Source: Sepioteuthis lessoniana (taxonomy: Eukaryota; Mollusca; Cephalopoda; Myopsida; Loliginidae). From it: a stretch of DNA of 64,000 nucleotides. Shown in pieces: positions 21,343 through 30,084 of the stretch. The DNA lies in the NCBI GenBank assembly GCA_963585895.1, contig OY757934.1, forward strand, positions 44,865,783 through 44,929,782, in the 5' to 3' direction. Under the pieces are notes generated by a model. That model had not been told where the DNA came from and made no database searches. It saw nothing but the letters and a program-made list of their open reading frames with translations. Within the stretch, counting starts at the first letter, position 1. Each line of letters starts with the position of its first letter. The position numbers and the translations under genes are program-made.

Positions 21343-21398
21343 CTAATAGACCTGATCAGGGTTCATTAGAACCGAGACGCTATAGTGTTGACTAATAG
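21343..21398 (+). ncRNA. Hammerhead-ribozyme-like motif, mutated core
   Basis: CTGATCA (one core change), stem II ggttc/gaacc with loop atta, GAGA for GAAA, stem III acgcta/tagtgt, triplet GTT, and a stem I in which seven of nine positions pair (ctaatagac with gactaatag). The 30 bases upstream match those upstream of the motif at 19,826 on the opposite strand, so both are ends of one element family. Confidence 0.6.
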
Positions 21399-21603
21399 CA
21401 TATACACCCTCATGAGTGAGTTAATGCCAAAGCCATTCTTGTAAAAGGATTTGCTATTAACCCATTAATGGTGGAGTGGTAAGAGAGTTCATACCTTTTT
21501 CACCGGTATTAGTCCAAAAGGAAACGCAATAACGCGACTGGAGTTCGAACTTGTCCACAACGATATCATTGTCCAACACGTCAGCCACATCGTCCTGAAA
21601 CTA
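21397..21603 (-). mobile_element. SINE-2, worn
   Basis: The minus-strand head (B-box-like gttcgaactcc) and the central ccggtattagtcc block are recognisable. The 3' tail is partly lost where it meets the hammerhead-like motif. Confidence 0.65.
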
Positions 21604-21703
21604 GACACGCCAATATTGGCCAACCAGTAAAAACTTCCATTGTTCAGTTCTACCAGCATCTGCGTAGAACTGAAAACTTACCAAAACTATGGGGCGTGCA
21701 CAA

Positions 21704-21806
21704 GCGAGAGAGAGAGAGAGAGAGAGAGAGTGAGAGAGAGAGAGGGTGAGAGAGAGAGAGAGAGTGAGAGAGAGAGAGAGAGAGTGAGAGAGAGAGAGAG
21801 AGAGAG
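21704..21806. repeat. (GA)n microsatellite with GTGA interruptions
   Basis: About 100 bases of gagaga with regular gtgaga variants, then a (GAT)n run at 21,837-21,860. Frames across it are low complexity. Confidence 0.95.
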
Positions 21807-21899
21807 TCAAGGTAATCCGTCCAATCAGTATGCCTTGATGATGATGATGATGATGATGATTACGATTAATTTGAAATTTGTGGTGTGTGTGTGAGATGA

Positions 21900-22355
21900 T
21901 CATCTAAAACGCCCCGAATATATGTCCTTAATAATCATAAAATAAATTAATCCAAGAAAAAGAGAAAAAATTATAGATTTCCTGTTGACAGTTAATGCGT
22001 TTGTATTATAATTAGTCCCTCTATCCACCATTCTTCAAGGTCTCGATTCGTGAGATCAAATCTGAGTTACAGGGGGAAAAAAAAGAAAAAACTTTGAAAT
22101 AAAAAAGTGTTCTCGTTTTTCACGACAGGATGAGAATCGAATTTCTTGAGGAGATAACTGACTGTCCTTCTTGGTCGAGTCACCAATGACGTCATTTCCT
22201 GTTATGCGCAGTTATAACTGGCAATGAACCTTTCTCGTCATTATTTCTTTCACAATTTTCATTAAATCTTTTCTTTGACATTAAAAAAACAATTCGTTTC
22301 TATCTAACTTGATGAAATAAGAAAAAGTAGTTTCAATGAATAAATAAAAATTTTG
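21900..22355. other. No recognisable feature
   Basis: AT-rich sequence. No domain-bearing frame or repeat family was found. Confidence 0.5.
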
Positions 22356-22359
22356 TGTG

Positions 22360-22465
22360 AAGTCAGCTAGGTATACCACTAAACTACACCTGATGGTGAG
22401 GCTCCAGTTCTGAAGCGTTATAAAGTACGGAGTCACTCCTTCATTGGAATTGCTCACAGTTCCAC
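22360..22465 (+). mobile_element. Element C central fragment
   Basis: Matches ctgatggtgaggctccagtt and the following ccttcatt block only. Confidence 0.5.
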
Positions 22466-22479
22466 TTTGTATTTCATAT

Positions 22480-22592
22480 AAGCTGGAACTGCCAGGTATC
22501 TTGAAGTCTTTGTGTTCGTTTCTTGATCATACCAAGTGCTCCCACAATTACTAGCATGGTGGTAGCTTTAAGATACCTCATTTTTAAAAATT
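22480..22592 (-). mobile_element. RLE-B C-terminal fragment
   Basis: The minus strand reads YLKATTMLVIVGALGMIKKR, the last conserved block of the RLE-B protein, also seen at 24,467-24,667. Confidence 0.7.
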
Positions 22593-22596
22593 ATCT

Positions 22597-22885
22597 TACT
22601 CCTTTCGAGTTTCACACCAGCATTAGCTAATGACTTTTAACTAGATTCTGAATAACAGCAAGTTTCCTCTGGTCTCCAGGACTCTTCTGAGTATTCTAGC
22701 CGATCTCAACTATGCTATGGTTTAGATGGTCTCGATTCTTCATCTGATTTCCAATTCCTCCATTTTGTGGGGATCATTCAAAGCTTACTTACTACACTGT
22801 CACTTTCATGTTCTACGGTTGTTGTTGTTGTTTTACTTCTCTGGTGAGGTCCTAGTGTTTGCATATCTTTATTAAAATTTATGGA
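22597..22885 (-). mobile_element. RLE-A 3' end
   Basis: The plus strand shows the terminal landmarks (gtttcacaccagcattagct; aggactcttctgagtattct), which on the minus strand encode the worn end of the RLE-A frame. A (TTG)n run interrupts the VTV region near 22,818. Confidence 0.75.
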
Positions 22886-22904
22886 TTCATCTTAAATAAG
22901 TTGC

Positions 22905-23110
22905 CTTGTCGGCTGACTGTATCACCTGCATAGGGGTGAGACAGCACCCACCAAGGATGTCCTGGATATGACACTAAACTGCATCTCATTATGAGGTTCC
23001 AGTATTAGATCTCTGCGGTGTATGGTGTACTCTTTTGTAAATATTACTCCCAGGTCCACTCTGACTCGGAATAGTAGTACCAGTGAACTAGCGAGTACCA
23101 TCTATAGGTC
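22905..23110 (+). mobile_element. Element C, 5' half
   Basis: The head (gttgccttgtcggctgactg) and the central block up to gaatagtagtaccag are present. Body and tail are lost. Confidence 0.6.
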
Positions 23111-23159
23111 AAATAGATTAAATTGATAATTATTAGTATTGGTTTTGAATATTTAAAAC

Positions 23160-23420
23160 CATTGTGGAAATACGTAGCGTAACGGTTATCATCTTTAGAT
23201 GAAGATGTTTACATTTCACTTCACGCAAATGCCCTTGGGAAAGGCATGAATCCATTTCTCCCCGCTCCCAGCTAGAGGAAAATTGTACGAAAGACTAAGC
23301 TCTTTAGCAATCGGTCTGAAAGAAGGAAGACTTTAAATTCAGACGAGCAGTACTCCTCTGAAAAAATGACATTGTGTCAAATCCTGTCTGTTGTAGAAGA
23401 GCTGGGAAGATACAAATTTG
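23160..23420 (+). mobile_element. SINE-1, worn
   Basis: Recognised by the cccttgggaaaggcatgaat block and the final gagctgggaag region (normally gaggggttggtaa). The B box is lost. Confidence 0.6.
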
Positions 23421-23440
23421 AAAATATGTTCCTGTGCGCC

Positions 23441-23821
23441 AATTATTATTATTATCATCATTATTATTATTCCATGCAAGTTTTTCACACCAACGTCAGC
23501 TGATAGTTTCTCACTGGAGTCTGAGTGACAGCAAGTCTCCTAAAATGTCCAGGACTCTTTTCAGTGTTCTAGCCGATCTTAATAATGCTGGATGGTCTCG
23601 ATCCATCCTTCGATTTTCAACACTTCCCTTCACCTAAACTTTCTAGATCGTTTCAAGCGCACCATTTGCTATTGGTATCATCGTTATTTTCACGTTTCAT
23701 TGCTGTTTTAAGTTCTGTAGCAAGGTCTAAGTAGTTGCTTCACTTTTCATTTTCTTTGATTTTTTCCTTTGCGGTCAGCCGGGACGACGAAGTTCACCAT
23801 TTGACAGGTTCTTTTTTTTTT
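23441..23821 (-). mobile_element. RLE-A 3' fragment, first of a tandem of three RLE ends
   Basis: The (TTA)n and (ATC) tail is at 23,441-23,472 and the terminus at 23,480. Worn coding blocks run up to the VDF region near 23,800. The 5' truncation lies against the tail of the next copy. Confidence 0.8.
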
Positions 23822-24325
23822 TGTTATTATCTATTTACTCATTAGAGTTTTTCACATCGGCGTTAGCTGATGGTCTTTCACTGGAGATTGAGTGACAACA
23901 AGTCTCCTCAAGTCTCCAGGACTCTTCTCAGTATTCTGGCCGTTTTTAATAATTCTGTTGTTTGGATTGTCTCCACTCGGCCGCCAACTTCCAAATCATC
24001 TAGTCCCTTTAATAATCCTTTAGTTACCGTGCCAAATGCACCAATCACAATTGGTATAATTGTCACCTTCATGTTCCATAGTTTTTTCAATTCTCCAGTA
24101 AGGTTGTGGTACTTATCTCTCTTTTCACATTCTTTCTGTTTTATTCTGTGGTTAGCCGGGACAGCAATGTCGACAATTTTGCAGATTTTCTTTTTTTTTT
24201 TGCTGATTATTTGTCGGTTTTCTGGTCGAGATTAGGTGATCCGTTTGTATGTCAAAGTCCCATAGGAGTTTGTGTGTGTCATTTTCTAGGACAGGTGCGG
24301 GGTTGTGCATATACCATTCATTATT
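23822..24325 (-). mobile_element. RLE-A 3' fragment, second of the tandem
   Basis: The tail is at 23,822-23,846. Minus-strand blocks MKVTIIPIVIGAFGTVTKGL and GGRVETIQTTELLKTARILR lie at 23,908-24,090, and the endonuclease core region follows to about 24,310. It is 5'-truncated at a TTA tract that belongs to the next element. Confidence 0.85.
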
Positions 24326-26575
24326 ATTATTATTTAATTCTCCGTTTTATTTTCGGTTCATATGATCTTTCATCGGGTCTTTAGCACGAACTTTGGGTGA
24401 AGAAAGGTGGTAACTATATGTATTCTATGCACTTATGTTTTTGTTGTTTCTTTTGGGTGATATGTTTCAGTAACACTGATTGTACTCTCCCCCAGGAGAT
24501 GAGCAGTTCCACAAATTGCAATTTTTTTTATGATTTATATAGGCTGAGACAGCCGGGTATCTTGTTAATGTGTTTATATCTGCCTCTTTGTTGATCATTA
24601 CAATGGCTCCTTCTATCATTGTCAGGGTAGTAGTTTTAAGGTGCCACATTTTTTTTTTTTTTTTCAATTTCTTATTTCCAGGTTTTTGTATTTACTTATT
24701 TTGTCATATTTTTTTATTGATATGTTTTTAGCGATTGGCACTGACATATCAATTAGAAGGCATGTTTTTGTTCATAGTCATTAACTAGTTCATCTGGTCT
24801 TTGGTTCTTTGCATCTTTCATGTTTCTTTGACATTAGAATAATAACTCTTTTTGCTTCTGTAATTGGTTCTAGTTGGTGTTGATACTATTTTTTCAGACT
24901 TCAGTATTCCAAAGTGTTTGCATATTTTAAATGAATATATCTTATTTTATTATGACTTTCTTTTAATACTATCAGAGCTAGGATTAGGCAACTAAATGTC
25001 AAGTGCTCAACTGATTCAGTTTTGTGTACATACAATGTACATATTAGATTTGATCCATTTTTTAAATATTATTTGCTCTATAGTTTCTAATTAGTTGGTT
25101 TTGGTCACGCTCTTCTATTATTAACCCCTCTGTCCTCACTTTCAGTCCAGTATTTTTCAACAGTTGATTAGTTTTTATAATATCTATATCAGCGTTTCTA
25201 ATTCTTAGTACGTATCATCCTCCTAGGTGTTTTTTGTTCCCAGACGTTTTTTTTTTAATTGATTTAGTTCTCGTGTTTTTGCTACTTTTCTTTTATGTCT
25301 AATACTTCTTTCCATGTGAAGTCGAATTGTTTAGCAAATTCATTGCTTTCTTTACTTGATTAATATTTTTTCTTTTGCTTTTTGTGTATGCTTAAAAACT
25401 ATAGCAACCAATCTGTCGTTGTGTCTAAGTATTTCTTTAATCCTGTTGTGGTTCTTTAGTAAGTCAATTCCTGTCTTGATGTGAAGACATCCTGTATCTG
25501 CTCTCGGGTAATACATTCCATGGTAGGTTATTAGTTTCCTAACTTTGGAGGTGCCCGTGGTGTAATGGTTATCGTCGTAGGAAATGGACACGGTGACACG
25601 AGTTCAAATCCTAGAGGAGACTGATTGCATTTCACATAGCACTAATATCCTTGGGAAAGGTATGAATCCAATTAATCTCCCTCCAGCTATGGGCAAATAG
25701 TAGAACAGACTAGGTTCTTCAACCTTGGTGAGGCAACTAGTCTAGAAGGAAAACTCTGAATGTAAACCTATTAAACTCCGCTTAAAAATTGACCTTGTGT
25801 CATATCCTGCCCGAGCGGAGGGGTTGGTAAATATATATTAGTTTCCTAACTTTACGAATCATCATTTTTACTTATTTATTTCAGCTAACATCCAGGTTAT
25901 CATATATAAACTATATATCATTACTGGTATTTCCAGGGTTTTAATTGCTATAACTTTATTTTTTTGCATTCAATTCTGTTCTTAATTTTTTTTATTTATA
26001 GTATGATTGATTCCATTCGGCTCATTAATTCTTAAATATTTATAGCTTTTACTATGTTCTTCCTCGGTAATTTTTGTCTTTATAACTAGAGTGATATTTT
26101 GGAACTTTCTTAGTGAGCCTTTCCGAAATATGTTTTTCATACATTGATCCGGACCAAATTGTATCCATAATAGAAGACTTCCTAAATCGTCATTTTTTGC
26201 ATATGACTATAAATCGTCGATATAAACTAGGTGCTTAATTTTTAGTAGTAATTTTTTCATACAGACTATGATTTTAAGTCCTGTGGAGAGAGTTATTTCA
26301 GCTATAAAACAAAGAAAAGAAGAAAGTGAATCCTCTTGGAAGATTTTATTGTTAATGTTCAGATTATCAGTTTTAAGCATGCCCTTTTCATGGATTAATC
26401 TGACGTTAGTTTGTCTCCTTACCGTATTGTATTATAGGAACGTTATTGTAACTGGGATTAGTTTAAAATCTCAAGTATTTTTATAATCCATTTGTGGAGT
26501 ACGAAATCCAAAGCTTTTTTTATAGTCAATCCAAGCCATACATAGATTTTTCTGTTTTACTCGACAATTCAACAT
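24326..26575 (-). mobile_element. RLE-B element, RT to 3' end, interrupted by SINE-1
   Basis: The minus strand follows an RLE-type retrotransposon of a second family. Near 26,480 it reads LDFVLHKWI; near 26,300 a worn GIFQGDSLSP equivalent (KIFQEDSLSS). Near 26,210 comes YIDDL, the catalytic YxDD block. Near 26,050 is KSYKYLRINEPNGI, then ELNAKNKVIAIKTLEIPVM near 25,930, a RADTGCLHIK region at about 25,480, and the terminal HLKTTTLTMIEGA block at 24,560-24,660. Stops are many. Its 3' end opens onto a TTA tract. Confidence 0.8.
25547..25835 (+). mobile_element. SINE-1 with an 18-bp target-site duplication, inside RLE-B
   Basis: A complete SINE-1 (289 bp) from ggaggtgcccgtggtgtaat to ggttggtaaatata. 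The 18-bp repeat tattagtttcctaacttt lies at 25,529-25,546 and 25,836-25,853. Its B box (cgagttcaaatcc) and A box are well kept, so it is one of the younger insertions here. Confidence 0.95.
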
Positions 26576-26589
26576 GATCATCTTGCTTT

Positions 26590-27247
26590 TGAGACGCTGA
26601 ACAAAACAGTAAATGTAGGCTATGCGGTGACAGAGACGAAACGATCAATCACATAATAAGCGAATACAGCAAATTAGCACAGAAGGAGTACAAGGCGAGA
26701 CACGACTGGGTCGGCAAGGTGATGCACTGGGAAATGTGCAGGAAATTTCAATTCGATCATACAAACAAATGGTATATGCACAACCCGGCACCTGTCCTAG
26801 AAAATGACTCGCATAAACTCCTATGGGACCTTAACATACAAACAGATCACCTAATCCAGACCAGAAGACCAGACCTCTTAATAATCAACAAAAGAAAGAG
26901 AATCTGCAAAATTGTCGACTTTGCTGTCCCGGCGGACCACAGAATAAATCTGAAGGAAAGTGAAAAGAAGGATAAGTACCTCGACCTTGCTAGAGAATTT
27001 AAAAAACTGTGGAACAAGAAAGTAACGATTGTGCCAATTGTGATTGGTGCGTTAGGCACAGTAACTAAAGGATTATTAAAGGGCCTGGAGGACTTGGAGT
27101 TGGCGGAAGGGTAGAGACTATCCAAACGACAGCATTGCTGAGGACGGCCAGAATACTGAGTCGAGTCCTATAGGCATGAGGAGACTTGCTCTCACTCAAA
27201 CTCCAGTGAAAAACCATCAGCTAATACTGATGTGAAAAACTCTAGAG
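26590..27247 (+). mobile_element. RLE-A C-terminus with the best-kept endonuclease
   Basis: Starts in the zinc knuckle (NVGYAV frame; CRLCGDRDETINHII in the adjacent frame), where the last Cys is replaced by Tyr. A 131-codon open frame (26,719-27,114) then carries the restriction-like endonuclease: KWYMHNPAPVLEND, then RRPDLLIINKRKR, then KIVDFAVPADHRINLKESEK. The PD, the later D and the E/K cluster fit a PD-(D/E)xK fold. GALGTVTKGLLKGLED and the non-coding terminus follow. The 3' end ggagtaa runs into (TAA)n at 27,259-27,271. It is truncated and dead but useful as a family reference. Confidence 0.9.
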
Positions 27248-27299
27248 GAGTAAACAATATTAATAATAATAATTATCATTATTATTTATTACTTATCTA

Positions 27300-27590
27300 C
27301 GAATAGGCGTTTTAAATGACTAATAAACAACATCTCACACGAGAATACGTGGACGTTGCTAAGAAAAGGAAACTTTAAGAGAGAAACAGAACATCTCATA
27401 ATAGCACCACAAAACAACGCTGTAAGAACGAATCATATCAAAGCGAGAATAGATAAGACGCAACAAAATAGGAAATGTAGACTATGCAGTGACAAAGATG
27501 AATCCACCAATCATATAATAAGCGAATGCAACAAATTAGTGCTGAAGGAATATAAGACTAGAAAGGATTGGGTCGGCAAGAAAGTCACCT
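27300..27590 (+). mobile_element. RLE-A knuckle fragment joined to an RT start
   Basis: The open frame at 27,356-27,652 reads LLRKGNFKRETEHLIIAPQN and an intact knuckle (CRLCSDKDESTNHIISEC). Then, mid-protein, at DWVGKK it changes to VTSIHDRIALEVNRYLQGAQ, a block that belongs upstream of the RT. The frame is open across the join. Confidence 0.85.
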
Positions 27591-29725
27591 CCATCCATGA
27601 CAGAATAGCACTCGAAGTGAACAGATACCTACAAGGAGCACAATTATCCTAATGGATGACCAAAGGAAAGACCACATTGATCCAAAAAGGCCGCCTCAAA
27701 GGAAACGCCTCAAACAACTACAAACCCGTAACGTGCCTATCTATAATGTGGGAAATACTAACTGCACAAATAAGGGAAGAGATTTACAATTCGCTAACAA
27801 GCTGCAGATTGTTCCCCGAGGAAAAGAAAGGATGCCGCTAGTGGACCAGAGCCATAGGAGAGCTACTTTACATTGATCAGCACATCCGCAAGTCGAGACG
27901 GAAAAATCTAGATATGGCATGAAATGACAACAAAATCGGATATGATATGGCCTAACAAAGCTGAATAATAAACTGCCTCGAAATGCACACGATATCAGAT
28001 GAAGTCATAAACTTTATCGAGAAAACCATGAAAAATTGGAGTGGAACTGACAGCAACAGGAAAAAGGTTAGCTGAAGCGAAGATCCAAAGATGTATATTC
28101 CAAGGAGATGCACTATCACCATTACTGTTTTAATAGCGCTGCTACCACTGAACCACATTCTTAGGGAATGTACAGCCGGATACAAACTTAGTAAATCACA
28201 GGAAAAGATCAATCAATACATGGACGACATCAAACTGCTAAAAATGAAAAAACATTGGAAACTCTAAAACACGCCGTGAGAATATACAGTTTGGACATAG
28301 AGATGGAATTTAGCAAAGAAAAATGCACCATGCTAATAAGGAAAAGTGGCAAACGACACATGACTGAAGGAAGGGAACTACCAAATCAAGAAAAAATTAG
28401 AACGCTTGGACAAAAGGAAACCTATTAATATTTGGGAATATTGAAAGATGACACCATCAAACAAGTGGAGATGAAAGAAAAATTAAGAAAGAGTATCTCG
28501 GGAGAACTAGAAAGCTACTTGAGACAAAACTATATCGTAGGAACCTTTACAAATGGATAAATAACAGGACTATCACCCACATAAGATATTCGGGACCATT
28601 CTTGAAATGGACCTGAGAACTCAAAAGATGGACCAGAGAACAAGAAAACTAATGACCATGCATAAGGCATAACATCCCAGAGATTATGTTGACAGATTAT
28701 ATATGCCAAGAAAAGAAGGAGGAAGAGGACTTGCCTTCATTAATAACGACGTTGAAGCACCGACAGAACAACTCGAAGACGAAATAAAAAAGCGCAGAAA
28801 CAATACTGATAACAAGAGGACCAACAGAACGGAAGTAACGAGAAAAATACATTGGAAGAAAATCAACTCTGTGGACGTTTTAAACGACTAACAAGTGAGG
28901 AAACGTGGACTTAGCAAAGAAAGGGAAACCTTTAGAGAGAAACTGAATTTCTTCTTATAGCAGTACAAAACATCACCATATAGACAAATCAACAACAGAA
29001 AAATCACTAGAAGAAAAAAAAAAACAGAACTGTGAGGACATTCCAAGTGACAAATAATCAAAATTTCGCACGAGAAACTTTGACGTGACTTAGAAACGGA
29101 AATGTTAAAAGAGAAACTGATTCTCTTCTGATAGCAGCACAAAATAACACCTTAAGGGCCAACTATGTCAAAGCAAAACTAGATAAGACACAGTTGATTA
29201 GCACATGTAGGTTATGTTGTCTTAGAAACGAAACGCTCAATCATATAATAAGTGAATGCAGTAAATTAGATACAACTGGGTGGGCAAGGTGATCCACTGG
29301 GAATTGTGCAAGACGTTTATATTTGATCGTACAAACAAATGGTATCACTAGATATGCTAGTTCATGTTCACTTTCATTTTCCAAATGGTCTATGCACAAC
29401 CCAGAAACCGTCTGAGAAAATGAAATACAAACGGATCATCTAATCTCGGCCCGACGACCAGACCTAGTGATAGTCAACAAGAAAAAAGAGAACTTGCCGA
29501 ATAGTGGACTGCCGTTCTAGCCGACCATAGGGTAAAACTGAAGGAAAACGAAAAGAAAGATTAAGTACCTAGACCTTGCCAGAGAACTGAAAAAATATGG
29601 AACGGAAAAGTGACGGTTATACCAACTGAAATTGGCGCACTCGGTGCAGACACCAAAAGATTGATACCGGGACTGGAGGACTGGAAAAATAAGAAGACGA
29701 ATGGAGACCATCCAAACTACTGCAT
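27590..29725 (+). mobile_element. RLE-A, long degraded copy from RT to endonuclease
   Basis: From the join it runs through WMTKGKTTLIQK, a PEEKKGCR block (about 27,825), a GDALSPL motif region in broken frame at about 28,100, a YMDDIKL catalytic block at about 28,216, MPRKEGGRGLAF at 28,703, then knuckle and endonuclease remnants (SAHSV-type GALGADTKRL at about 29,630). Stops and frameshifts are frequent. A stretch before the knuckle (RETEFLLIA-type) occurs twice, near 28,935 and 29,110. Confidence 0.85.
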
Positions 29726-29824
29726 TGTGATTGATTATAATGTGATTGATCGTTTCGTCTTTGACACCTCATTATCTACATCTGCTATTTTCTTGCGTTT
29801 TGTCTATTCTTTCTTTGACAAAGT
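29726..29824 (-). mobile_element. RLE-A fragment, downstream half of a split copy
   Basis: The minus strand reads VKERIDKTQENSRCR and then KDETINHI. The preceding part of the same copy (SKISHEKTWTCLRNRNLKSE, NNTIMTD) is at 32,422-32,600, so the copy was split by SINE-3 and RTE-A. Confidence 0.8.
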
Positions 29825-30075
29825 TGGCGACCTTAGTCGAGGGTGACCAGAAGGCTCCCTTTTCAATAGCTTCTACACCAAGGTGTAGGGGGGCGCTACA
29901 CCTTTCCCTGAATTGCTCCACTTTACCCTGCATACGTACCTTATATTGCTGAGTGTTAAGCAAGTAGGTATCAAGAACCATTTTAAAAGTTTTTGGCATG
30001 ATGCGACCTGGGATTGAACCCTGCCTTCCAAACAATCGGTCCAGGTTCGACTCCTACCCGGTGCAGGTTTCAGCA
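29821..30075 (-). mobile_element. SINE-3 inside RLE-A
   Basis: The tail is at 29,821 (gttggcgaccttagtcgagg), with a B-box-like gggttcaatccca on the minus strand near 30,015. The 10-bp repeat ttctttgaca flanks it at 29,811-29,820 and 30,076-30,085. The head beyond 30,040 differs from other copies and holds a second tRNA-like ggttcgactcc on the plus strand. Confidence 0.85.
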
Positions 30076-30084
30076 GTTCTTTGA

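Noticed and set aside
23870..24235. 121-codon plus frame
   Set aside because: Antisense shadow of an RLE-A 3' fragment.
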